The translations under genes were made by a program, and so were the position numbers. The notes beneath the pieces were generated by a model. It saw only the letters and a list, made by a program, of their open reading frames with translations, had not been told where the DNA came from and ran no database searches. This document shows positions 1 through 9,704 of a stretch of DNA of 33,558 nucleotides, piece after piece. Source of the stretch: Coprinopsis marcescibilis. Lineage: Eukaryota > Basidiomycota > Agaricomycetes > Agaricales > Psathyrellaceae. Position 1 is the stretch's first letter; each line of letters opens with the position of its first letter. The stretch spans positions 1 through 33,558 of the forward strand of contig ML210410.1 of the NCBI GenBank assembly GCA_004369085.1, read 5' to 3'.

Positions 1-1581
1 AAGTCAGCAACCATGAGAGAGACACCTTCTCCCTTTGCATATGGTGTTGGTGACTCCTCGTTGGATACCCATCGTGCTTCTCTCCGATCGTGTGCGTAGA
101 ATGTTGACTCGTCGTGATACCATATCACAACATGCCAAGTCCCAGGTGGAATATTCAGAGGGATTTCTATGTCCATGTCCGAGCCTGTCCAGGTGCGTGT
201 GCGTATGTCGTAAACAAGTATCCGGGGAATGTAAATGGTTTGCCGCTGCTCGACAACATCGTCTCGCTCATGTCCATCGACATACAGGCCCCGGTGTTTC
301 TTTACAAAGCGAAAACCGAGCACCTTGAGCCATCGTTTGGCTGTACTGAGATGAATTGGCCGAATATCCCATGTACCTTGAACATGAGCTTGCTTGGTGA
401 ACTCCACAACGTCTGCAGCGCACTTGTACTTTCCCTTTCCAGAAAGGTATAAGCAAAGCTCCTGCTGAAACTCCTCGTCATGGATGATTGATGTCCCAGC
501 TTGAGAAAAGGGGTTGTCCGGCGCCTTTTTCGTGCTCAAGAAATTACAGGCATGGCGTCTAAGAGTCTCTGAGGCACTCTTGATTCCCTTTTTCTTCTCT
601 CCCACTGACCTCCACCTCCCTGCAATAACTGCCTGCTCCGATGAGAGCATCCAAGACCCTCTGGTATCCGAATCCTCTGATGTGTAGAGATTAAGCAAGC
701 GTGAGATGTCATCGAGCCGGCGCTTAGGCCATCCATCAATGTCTGACCTCTTGTAGCCACGTTTTTTGGAAGTGGGATCACGCCGAGGATGTAAAAGGTC
801 TTGAAGCACCTCCAGTCCTTTAACGCACTCGGATTGAGTTGGTGGTTTGAACTGTGCTCTTCTTCCCTCAGCATCCGGGTTTGCTTGTGAATATTCTGTC
901 GAAAATGAAGCAGATGGGGACAGATCGAGGGTGTTAGATTCTGAGAGGGAGACTGATGCTTGAGATGATATGCTGGGATGAGATGCTGTACTTGAGAGCG
1001 ATGCCGATGCTTGAGAAGATGTGTTGCATCCAAGTTCTGTCTCCACCTCCATATCTCCTTCACTTTCCGAGTCTGAACCGACATTAGACAGGCCTGGTGC
1101 GGATGCCTCATAAGCACCATCAACATCCTCCGCTTCTGTGACGAATACTTCCACCTCCTGATCATTCTGAGATTCCGTGGGACCAGGGTTAGACGCAATA
1201 ACAGTTCCCAGGTCTGATGGATGCAGTTCCGTTGCGTCATTTGTCAACGCGTCAACTTGACGCGTCACATCTTCGTGAGATTCTGCTGAGTTGACCCGAC
1301 TGAACGGATTCAAACTTGTAAGCAATGCCTTGAGACGTGCACTAAAGCGTTTTGACGCGTGAGTCTTCTGTAGAAACCATGTAAATTAGGTTACAAGAGA
1401 GTACTGAGGCTGATCGCACCGGCGCAACATTCTCTTTGTTCTTCCGTGTCCTTGGCCGTGTTTCGGCACCTTCCTCGTGCTTCTTGGCATGTCTTTGGGC
1501 GGTTCTGGCTGCTATAGGAGTCGCCCAATTGCCCAGGTTCCTTAGGACGCCCAGCTTGCGTTTCATGGTTGCCGAAAACAT
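1..1581 (-). CDS. Fungal DDE-transposase-like protein, C-terminus cut by window edge
   Basis: Two exons on the minus strand: 1420-1581 and 1-1367, joined in phase 0 by a 52-nt intron (1368-1419, GTGCGA...CTACAG). The frame then stays open for 455 codons to the left edge, so at least 509 residues. ATG at 1581; Met6 (1566), which starts MKRKLGVL, is an alternative. Residues 1-54 are basic (nuclear-type). Next comes a long Ser/Glu/Asp-rich, probably disordered stretch, then a structured part with KRRLDDISRLL, a helix-turn-helix-like region ending STAKRWLKVLGFRF, YVDGHERDDVVEQRQ, and WYHDEST followed by KGEGVSLMVAD. I recognise this motif order from a family repeated in many agaricomycete genomes and regarded as transposon-derived; Asp of HDES is my candidate for the first catalytic acid. 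The remaining acidic residues lie outside the window. There are no stops in the visible part, so it may be a recent element or a domesticated gene. The family assignment is from memory of motif style. Confidence 0.6.
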
Positions 1582-1660
1582 TCTCTCTCACTGCGCTAAA
1601 CCCATATCCTACTCCACATACTCGGATGGGGATTTCTTTTGACTTCGCCATTTAGAAAAA

Positions 1661-1942
1661 AATCTGGCCACAGGGCGACCTGGATATTTGCCTATTCTAG
1701 CTAGAAATATGGTCCAAATCCACATCAGGGCGGTCTCTCAAGTGGGGCAAGGTTTTTCGTCCGGCGTGACACCTTAAAAGGGGTGGAATGATGCCCAGGA
1801 AACCACCTTAACACACCATGCTCGTTGATACTGATGCCAATTGAAAATCTGGCCGCACCAAGTTGTTAATATAATTGTATTCTTTTGCTCTCTTGCTATT
1901 TGAAGGCAAAATACATTCGTCTTGCGGTGGGGCAAGGTTTTT
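1661..1942. repeat. Diverged ~185-bp-spaced repeat pair upstream of the transposase-like gene
   Basis: A 9-mer (AATCTGGCC at 1661 and 1846) and a 16-mer (GTGGGGCAAGGTTTTT at 1742 and 1927) both recur at exactly 185 bp. Each unit is therefore 97 nt with identical ends and a poorly conserved middle. Nothing here is convincingly coding. It lies just upstream of the transposase-like gene and may be a sub-terminal part of that element or an old tandem duplication. No terminal inverted repeat can be confirmed, because the other end would lie outside the window. Confidence 0.55.
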
Positions 1943-2136
1943 ATTCCAGCATCCAGGAGTGTCACGGATGTCACGTGATAGGTCCTGGATCGTGAATGCG
2001 CCCTACCTTACTAACTGTCCTCCTTACGTACTACCAACCCTGGTTGCGGTCCCGATAATGCGCACAACTCCTGTAGTCATCGCTTAAATTATCCCAGCTT
2101 GTCGCTGTTTGGACTTCACAGTGACTCGGAGGGAGC

Positions 2137-2144
2137 TATAATAT
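2137..2144 (+). promoter_or_regulatory. TATA-like box of F-box copy A
   Basis: TATAATAT lies about 75 nt upstream of the ATG at 2216, followed by a pyrimidine-rich leader. The matching leader of copy B has a TTTATATG in the equivalent area. Position and composition fit a core promoter; no experimental support. Confidence 0.45.
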
Positions 2145-2215
2145 GGGATCCTTTCTGGCTTTCTTTCCTTCCTCATTGATCTCCACCTCCAACTTGTTTT
2201 ACTCTCTCGTTAGAT

Positions 2216-3766
2216 ATGCACAAAGCTTACACAGGGGCGAACTCTCTTGAAGCAATAGCCTATATCGAACTTCTCCCCAGCGAGTTAATGTCTCAGGTCT
2301 TCTATGCCTATACTCATTTACCCAGCAGCGAGCGCAACAAAACATATCCTATCCTCAACTCAGAGCTAGAATCGATAGGAACTATCAGGGCGTACAAAAA
2401 TGCTGATACCACCCCAATCATCTTAGGACGAGTCTCTTCGAGGTGGCGGAAATTGGCGCTGTCCAATCCGAATCTATGGTCTTCGATTTACCTCGACAAC
2501 CCCAGTCCGTTCGACCGCAGTCTCCTACCTCTGTAGCTTGAACGGTCAAGCAAAGCGGTGCTTGATATCACATTTGTCACGCATGGCATGGTGACATTTA
2601 AAGGCACCAACCTCTTCCCGCTGCTCCGCGATTCAGTTCCACGATGGGGCAAGATTTACTTTAGCCTCACACTCACGGACAAAGTGACGAATGTCATGCG
2701 CGATGCCGTCGAGGGAAATGTGGTGCCGTTCAACCTCACAGATGTGCGCATCGAGATCAGGGACCCTGTATCACACATCCTACCAGGACACCAAAATCTC
2801 CAGATCTTTATCCGATCTGCTCCAAACCTGCGGCGGCTTTCCTATCGGTTTATTGGAGGTCTTTTGATATTCCCCATCAGTCTGGAGTTCATAGACAAGC
2901 TTCCGGCTGAGAGGATTGGGGAACTCCAGTTTCCTCTCGTGCCATTTCCAGACGACAGACCACTCTTCCGATTTCTTTCCAATTCATGTACCTCCCTCCG
3001 TACGCTGTCCCTTTATGCACTTGATACCGAGCCCCTTGCTCACGGTGGAGGTGGAATTCAAATGCACGGCGAACTGCACCTCCCGGCATTGGAGACGCTC
3101 ATCCTCGGACCAGATTCCCAATTCCCCAAAATTCTGCCATACCTAAAGCTTCCTTCCCTCAAAGAACTCGTTTGTTCCTTCCAGCTGCACGACCGCAGAG
3201 GCGACCGTCCCGGTGCAACGCCAAATATGCTGCTGGAAGCACTCGAAGATATGATATCTCGCTCCCAAACGACTCTGCACTACTTCATGTGCGCGTTCTC
3301 AAACGAGGATCTTGTTGAGGTGCTTGCTTCTGCGGTACTAGAGGATGTGAAGCACTTGGTGTTGATGGTTGAAGTTGGACACGCGGCGATTGAAATGTTA
3401 GGACGTCCAGAACTGGGATTACACGGTACTCCGGGCACTGGTCCAATGTTCTTGCCGCAGCTGGAGAAGTTTGAGATGCGGGTATGCGACATTGAAGATG
3501 GCCCAGGGGTGTCTTCAATGGTACAGTCTCGTGCGTCCTTGCCAGATTCGATGCTTCGTTTTGTGAAGGTTATGTTCTATGGATCCGGGGATCGCCTGTT
3601 CGAAAAGGATATGATGTTGGAGGTTCCAGGCGTGCAGTTGGACTTTGAGGTTGATGAAAACAAGCCGGAATGGGTTGACATACCCTGGTTCCAGGGCTGT
3701 AGGAGGACACCAAAGCTTATCGGGGACTACCTGGATAGGGGTAAATATGCGGGAATAAGCTCCTGA
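2216..3766 (+). pseudogene. F-box protein, copy A, interrupted by one in-frame TAG
   Basis: The reading frame runs 517 codons from ATG 2216 to TGA 3766 with a single internal stop, TAG at 2534-2536 (codon 107). The paralog at 15179-16690 has Trp there (LLPLWIERSG against LLPL-stop-LERSS), so one G-to-A change (TGG to TAG) explains it. Before the stop lies an F-box-like domain: ELLPSELMSQVFYAYTH, then PIILGRVSSRWRKLAL and LWSSIYLDNP. After the stop come about 400 residues of LRR-like repeats (LRRLSYRF, LRTLSLYAL, LETLILGP, LKELVCSF) that align with copy B almost to the end. F-box proteins normally link SKP1-cullin ubiquitin ligases to substrates; that role is inferred from the family. As read, the gene gives a 106-residue F-box fragment. 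A pseudogene is most likely, with stop readthrough or a sequencing error as alternatives. The intact remainder suggests the lesion is recent. Confidence 0.8.
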
Positions 3767-3769
3767 GCC

Positions 3770-4439
3770 TTGACTAACCGTTACTGAAGCAGTGTGTAGG
3801 GGTTTATAACAACCGCTGTAACGTTTCTAATATACCGAACAAACGATTTTGACGGGCCGGAAAGTTGAGTCCCAGAAAGGTTTCTGAAGGGTGCGCCAAA
3901 CCAATAATACTGCAACCAGATCACTATCTTCCCTTCCACAGGTGATAGCTCCCAATCCCAGGCAAGAGAGCGAGCGGCGACGCCAATGTTCCCAGCCCAC
4001 AGTACAACAGATCATAAACCGTGCCCTAGATACTGGCAACACTTTTCGCTCTAGCTGATTCCAGGCGTACCGCTCGTCATATCTTGAGTACTGGCTGGAG
4101 ATCTGATCATCCGGCGCAACTCTACATTGACCCCGACGGTGGTTACAGCACTTTCTTCAAGTTGGCATATTACAAATGGTTTGCTTTCGACACTCCAGAC
4201 TACTCCAGTTCCACTGCACCTGTCATTGTACAGGCTTGACTTATCCTCGGGTTTCACTCCACCGCAACTTGAAACCCTGTTCTCAACCTTGTCATCACCC
4301 ACCCAGACCCAATGCTTTACAAGTTTAATTTTTTCATTCATACGGATGTCAGATCCAGAATGAACCTATACCAAACAACGTAAGTAGTACTACAAGTTAC
4401 AATTTCGAAATTGAACACGTCGAAACAATATATACAAGT
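3770..4439. other. Intergenic sequence after F-box copy A
   Basis: No supportable gene. Short open frames on both strands (for example 4051-4341 minus and 4127-4363 plus) overlap each other and show no recognisable domain, start context or splice pattern. It probably holds the 3' end of the copy A transcript. Confidence 0.4.
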
Positions 4440-4900
4440 TGTAATGTGTCAAAAAGTGAATGGGCATATGTGTAGTTGTGGAAAAAAAAAAGTGAAAAAA
4501 GTAGAAGAGTAAGAAGAACAAGGAAGAGAAGAATCCAGAAACAAACAAAGAACCTACTATTTAGTATGTACACGAGAGTCAAGACAACAGTTTGAGCTTG
4601 AAGAAGAAGGGGTATGTGTGGTTGGTGGTGGTGGGTGGTGCTGTATCATGAGGAGGCATATGAGTCATATATGAAACGAGAAAGTGAGCCAAGCGACGAG
4701 GAAATAGAAAGAACAGAAAAGAATCGAGGCTCAAACCGAGATAATAAAGGGTAGGCTGGCATACTAGGTGACATAAATAGTGAGTGGCATAAGTAGAATA
4801 AGAGTCATGAATAGTGAGAACCTCGAGAGATTGGAGAAAGGGCAAAATGAAAAGAAGGGGGAGAAGAAAAGAGGGAAAAGAAATAACGCATAAGGCATAA
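4440..4900. repeat. Purine-rich (plus strand) low-complexity tract
   Basis: For about 460 bp the plus strand is dominated by A and G (runs such as GAAAAAAAAAAGTGAAAAAA near 4480 and AAAGAAGGGGGAGAAGAAAA near 4855). The opposite strand is pyrimidine-rich. The tract starts about 110 bp past the stop of the CNOT11-like gene, on that gene's 3' side, so its transcript would have a C/U-rich 3' region. The frames reported on the minus strand here are Ser/Phe/Leu-rich products of this composition bias and not genes. Confidence 0.6.
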
Positions 4901-5007
4901 CATGTTCTAACCTGCCCGAGCCGAGGGAAGAAGGCGCAGAGGTACCGAATGGGAAAGAAACCAGAAAAACCGAACCAATCATCTATACAGTCAAAATGTT
5001 TAAATGT

Positions 5008-6553
5008 TTAAAAGCTTCCGTTACTCATAATGAACCGATAAAGCATGTTCGCCTCTTCAAATCTCGCATAGCGCAGGCAAAAGCTACAGATCTCTGCGCA
5101 GTCGGTGTCGGATGCCGGGTCCACAATGCGAAGCTTGATCAAGGACATGAAGAAGCGGCAAAGCTACAAACAAACACCAAGGAGTCAGAACCTAGCCATA
5201 AATAACGGACAAAACGGAGATGGCGTACGTGTTGCAATCCCTTCTCAAACCGGTCATCGCTAATCAGTCCTTCAGATTGATCCCTCTCCGCTTGCTCAAT
5301 CCACTTGACGCATTCGTGTATGAAACGTCCCAATACCTCGACCCTCACCAATTCCGCAACTGTCGAGTAGCTCGCGACCTTGATGTACGCTTGATCCCTC
5401 AACAAGCGTCCCAACAAATCAAAAGTCGGCAGCGTGGGTGGGAGGAAGGGGAGAATCTCCAGGAATGGCATAGGGTCCGGGTTATGGCTGGTGACGAGCC
5501 CCGCTAGAAGGGGGTGCGCGACGGCAGGGTTGTAGGCGATAATAGGCGCAAGGTCAAGGGATGTAACCATGCGCGAAGAAGCAACGTCCTGCAACAACGG
5601 GAGCAGTGCACGTTGTTCAGAAAGATTGAGGACCCGGTCGCGTGCCGCAAGCAGCAGCTTCATGGCATGGATCAGTCGCTCGTTCTGGCGTTCCTGTTCA
5701 ATCGAGTACTCTGGGGAGATAACGCGTGTGGGGATCTTGTTCATGTCGTTAGTATCGGAGGAGGCCGATTGCCTGCGTCTGTCTTGAAAATAATGATAAG
5801 CCGAGTCGTCTCTGCATGGAGTTAGCGGGGAAATCAGTGCGGTTGGAAGGAATACGACGTACAGGTCAGAGATAGTGTTACAGAATTCATCGTCCAGAAT
5901 CAAATTAATTGCTCTAAGTTTAGGGGGGAGAGGCGATCGCGCCAGGGTAATCGGGGTGTAAGGTCCAATCTAGAGCAGTATATCGATAAGTATCACGGCC
6001 ATATATGGCAAAGACGGAATATACACGCACATCATTGCCATCACCCTTCAATATCTTCCACAACACCCACACCAACTGCTCGTTTGGGCTTACACCGCCA
6101 TCCTGAGCGATGATTACCGCCTTTTCTCTTTCATTAAGGTAAGTAACATAAAGAGCCGACTTGAACGGGTTAACGGCGATAGGATGTGGCGCATAGAGAG
6201 AATACAGAATAAAAGATACAAGAATCCGACTTGCAAGCTGCAAAATATCCATTTTAGCGTTCCTGAAGCCCCAGCTGTCCCCCAAAGGACTGATATAAGA
6301 CAGAAAGATCGACCCCACTCACCTCGGCAGAAGTCGAGTAGTCCAAGATGGGCAACAGCGCGTCGAGAGCCAGCTGAAAGCGCGCCATAGGCTGAACGAG
6401 TTGTGTGAACGCCAAAGCGCCTTTAGAGCATGGTAGCGAGTGAGCTCTCGAAAGCAGGTGGACGACAGAGGCTATGGCAGAGTCCGGTGATGATAACGGA
6501 GGTGGCGGTGGTGGAGGGAGGCTCGTCGTGTTATGGGTCAGAAACGCCTGCAT
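5008..6553 (-). CDS. CNOT11: CNOT11-like subunit of the CCR4-NOT deadenylase complex
   Basis: Five exons on the minus strand: 6323-6553, 6031-6237, 5863-5969, 5229-5811 and 5008-5163, giving 427 residues. Introns are 85, 61, 51 and 65 nt, all GT-AG. The C-terminal third matches the CNOT11 family: LDLAPIIAYNPAVAHPLLAG, then PFLEILPFLPPTLPTFDLLG, TVAELVRVEVLGRFIHECVK, and after the last intron LCRFFMSLIKLRIVDPASD and RYARFEEANMLYRF. The N-terminal half (ALAFTQLVQPMARFQLALDA, then IGPYTPITLARSPLPPKLRA) fits the helical region that holds the NOT1 scaffold in animal homologs; that contact is known for the family and inferred here. Residues 13-19 are a poly-proline run. ATG 6553 is the first in-frame Met before the conserved part. 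It acts in mRNA deadenylation in the cytoplasm. The third intron is a multiple of three and stop-free, so its retention would add 17 residues. Confidence 0.87.
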
Positions 6554-7974
6554 CCCGGACGGTGTTCTTCAGCCAGCGGCCAAGCGGGTGCTTTGGTGGT
6601 TGGCAGTCGTCGACGACCTCGGAACGTTATGCAGACCGCGCAGAGTGGCGAGGTGGACGGGGCAAACGGTCGTCGTCGTCGTCGTCGAGAACGACGAGCA
6701 GCAGCTCCGATCCATATCGATAGGTTTATGTAAGTGCATCGCCACCATCGCTAGATTAGGGGTGTTCGAGCGGAAATGGCTCCCAGGCCCAACCCAGACG
6801 GTGATTATCCGATGTACCGTGTTGTTGGCCTAGGGAGAAGGACAAAGTCGAGGAGAAGGTCTGCTCCAGGACATCCGCCCGTCAATACGCTACATTTATC
6901 AACTAAGAATGATTGGCGTCATATCCGGGAAGAGCGTGGCGTGGAACTGAAATAGTGACAGCATCACTCCGAATTTCTCGTCGTCACAAAAAGGTCCTGC
7001 GATCTCCAGGGATGTCGGTTGGTAGGAGGTATCTAGGAGACAAGCCTCCATATGGAGCTGCTTAAAACGGGGGGTGAAAACTGTGTTCGAATAAAAGGGG
7101 TGAAGTTTATCACGACAAGAACAACATCATCGATTGATCCTAACTTGTCGCTATCTGAGCTAGAACTTAGAAGGCAGAAGTGCAAATACGAGACAGAGTA
7201 CTCCGTTGAAGGGAATGACATACAAGCATGGACAAATACAATCTAGTTGTAACTGCAAGTGCGCGTTAGTCCGACCTTGGGTCTGTGGAGTAGACAACAT
7301 ACCCTCTAAACGCCGCAGATAGCCTCAAATTCACATTTTACCTCAAAACTTGCAATCTCCATGCCGACTACCCGAAGAAACAACTGGACACGAGCGCCTA
7401 ATCAAAATTCTGCTCGGCATCTCAGCCTCATCCAAAGAGCTGGTATTTTTCAGTGTTTACATCCACGAACGTTGTGAGATATATTAAATATTGCGGTCCG
7501 TATTCATAAGACTGCAATCATCTTACGATGTTAGGAGTATCTTAGAATTTTGCGGCCTTCTGTCGGCGCTTCGATATGGTTCAAGAATACGCGGGATATA
7601 TCCCAGCACAGTGTGGACTGGGGATTAACGGAGAAGTTAACAAAGACCCAGGCCAGTACAAGGCCAGTAGTATGACTGATCGTCGTCGACCCGTATGCGA
7701 CTTTCCGGATTTTGGAATACAAAGTCATACAGAAACCTGTAAGATAAAAGATCAGGCGACTAACGTAGCATGGTTACAGCAGCACCGTCATATTTTCAGA
7801 ATTTCAGAAACTAATGCCGCGTATGTTTTTAACACATCATCTAAAATTACAACAAGTCCAATACATATAGGGGTTTTGTCACTGATGATGCACGTAAGCG
7901 GATCACTGGCCCAAACCGTCCGAACAGTCGTCATACCGAACAAGTCCAACTCCTTCAACTTGGACCCAACCCCC
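6554..7974. other. Divergent intergenic region between CNOT11-like and FolB-like genes
   Basis: About 1.4 kb with no supportable gene beyond the GTC repeat. The FolB frame is open back to 7576, but that stretch does not resemble the family and carries no splice or domain signal, so I treat it as leader or promoter. A small frame at 7052-7246 is unrecognisable. Both flanking genes must be driven from here. Confidence 0.45.
6669..6686. repeat. (GTC)6 trinucleotide microsatellite
   Basis: Six perfect GTC units, about 115 bp upstream of the CNOT11-like ATG, so probably in its 5' leader or promoter. It is flanked by degenerate CGA/GAC triplets. The frames crossing it (runs of Val, Arg or Ser) are repeat artefacts. 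Confidence 0.75.
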
Positions 7975-8857
7975 ATGTCGTCCTTATACTCCATCCCACA
8001 AGCGACGGACATCGTCCTCATCGACACCCAACACCTAGACGTCAACATTGGCGCTGACTGCTGGGGCCGTTGCAAACCCCAACAAGTCCAACTCAGCCTG
8101 CACCTCCATCTTACCCCCGGATTCCTCCACAGATCGGGAGAATCAGACGACGTCCGCGATTCCCTGCACTACGGACATCTTTCAAAAGCCATCAGCGGTC
8201 TTATCGCAAAACGATCAGGCGAGAAAGGTGCTTTGAAGGCGGGTGAAGGCGAAGGGGTGTTTAATGGCCTACGGGGGCTGGTCGAAGCTGTGGCAGACGA
8301 GGCGTTCAGGTTCGGTGGACTCCCTGTGCAGCAAGTGAGGGCTGTGGCTTGCGCCCCAAAGCTCGTTCTGCTGGCGAATAACTTTAGCATGGATGCGGTA
8401 GTTGCGAGGTGGATACCGGGCGAAGATCAAAGCCTGAAAACGAGCAGCAAAGTGACTATCTCAGAACTTACCATCCCTGTCATCATCGGCGTCAACCCGC
8501 CAGAAAGGGAGGCAAAACAAAAGGTCGTGATCGATATCGACTTTTACGAAGCCCAGCCTTTCCCTACACATATCGAATATCAGGCCATTGTTTCCAAGCT
8601 TGTTCAGGTGAATGCTAAGGGCATCTCATAAGAGTGGCATTGACCAGGGAATTCACCCCGGATTGTAGGAAATTGAAAAGACGGAGTACCTGACACTGGA
8701 AAAGTTCGTGATGCAGATTGTCAAGTCCGCCTGCCTCGCGTCTCCTGTGGGCGTCGAGGCGATCACGGTTCGAGCACAGAAACCGAGCGCACTGAGCACT
8801 GCGCGGTACTCTGGGGTGGAAATTACGCGTCGCAGAGCGGACTTTGTCATCTCATAG
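7975..8857 (+). CDS. Tandem FolB-type protein (dihydroneopterin aldolase-like)
   Basis: Two exons, 7975-8607 and 8669-8857, with a 61-nt GT-AG intron in phase 0; 273 residues. It carries two FolB/T-fold domains. Domain 1 (about 10-140) has DIVLIDTQHLDVNIGADCWG and SDDVRDSLHYGHLSKAI; domain 2 (about 160-270) has TISELTIPVIIGVNPPEREA and VRAQKPSAL. FolB converts 7,8-dihydroneopterin to 6-hydroxymethyl-dihydropterin and glycolaldehyde in folate synthesis. Domain 2 keeps the Glu after IGVNPP (E177) and the Lys of QKP (K249) that match catalytic residues of bacterial FolB; domain 1 has Gly in the Glu position, so it may be structural. In ascomycetes these domains are usually the N-terminus of trifunctional Fol1, but no HPPK or DHPS domain follows here. 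The start is uncertain: ATG 7975 fits the domain edge, while the frame is open further upstream, including ATGs at 7885 and 7888. Confidence 0.82.
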
Positions 8858-9704
8858 CAGCAACTCGTTCAATTAAGACAAAAAGATAAACCTAGATAAA
8901 CTTGGACTCACCGCGGCCAGGGCGCAGTCAGCCGATGATCCGGATAATGGAATGTCTCGCTTGCTTGAGACAAGGTATGCACACCCAACAATGAGCATTG
9001 TGATCTCATACTAGAAGAAACCCTTCTGATCAAGTCTCCTAAGCAGCAGGAGGGTGCGAAAAAGATCTACTTAGGCTCACCCCGCGGGGCAAGTCAGCTA
9101 GCCACGGAATTGACAAATAAACCTGGGCCTTTGCTTGCTTGCAACGAGTGTAAGCATAGTCTAAACGGAGTACTTACCTTGTCGTCCAAACTGGAGAACT
9201 ACATTCATAACTGGCATTGCATTCACCGTACAGATGTGAAAGGCGCGACGCGTCGGTTTTTCATTCCGACGCGCCCAGCCCAGCCGATCTTTGGGAGTAC
9301 CTCTCGAGAGCAAAAGGGGCAAGAGCCAGAAATCCCTGTGCCTCATTCACCTCCATTCAAACAAGCTAACCAAACTTCCGAAGCCTTTTCGAGGCGGCTT
9401 CTGCCGCACCAAATAAACTTAAATATGGACCCATAACACGGGAAGGCTTGGGATCCCGCCAATCAAAATCTGAGAGATCTTTGAATTAATTATCTAGGAA
9501 TTTTCGAGTCAAGTCTAGGTAATTGTTTACTACGACAATGCCTCGAGATGCGGTGGACGGAGGACAAGGACAAGTTGAAGCTAAAGGCCCCGAGAGGCAC
9601 GTGTCTTTGTGTTAGGTAATTAGTCTTGCTGGGTTGCGGTGGTTCGCCGAGTCTGTGCAGCTGGACCATTCCCTCTTGACTTGTCGCACCCACCCCAAAT
9701 CTGC
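8858..9704. other. Intergenic region with a small GC-rich hairpin
   Basis: About 850 bp without a supportable gene. At 9249-9256 and 9266-9273 an 8-bp perfect inverted repeat (CGCGTCGG / CCGACGCG) with a 9-nt T-rich loop could form a hairpin. Two loosely similar segments, near 8903 and 9071 (ACTYRGRCTCACC...CGCGG...GTCAGC), recur about 170 bp apart. The 9110-9436 frame has no recognisable content. Confidence 0.4.

Larger units (their letters stand above)
1582..2215. other. Divergent intergenic region between transposase-like gene and F-box copy A
   Basis: About 630 bp with no supportable gene. It holds the 185-bp-spaced repeat pair and, from about 2070 to the F-box start, a block clearly related to the region upstream of F-box copy B (shared segments include CCCAGCTTGTCG and GATCTCCACCTCCAACTTG). 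Confidence 0.6.

Noticed and set aside
536..1240. 234-codon minus-strand frame
   Set aside because: It is a shadow of the transposase-like exon in another frame; the frame one step over runs open from 1367 to the window edge and carries family motifs.
4397..4982. Ser/Phe/Leu-rich minus frames
   Set aside because: By-products of the purine-rich tract on the opposite strand.
7576..7974. Upstream extension of the FolB-like reading frame
   Set aside because: The frame is open but has no family similarity, and the FolB domain begins right after ATG 7975. Kept as leader, though ATGs at 7885 and 7888 remain possible.
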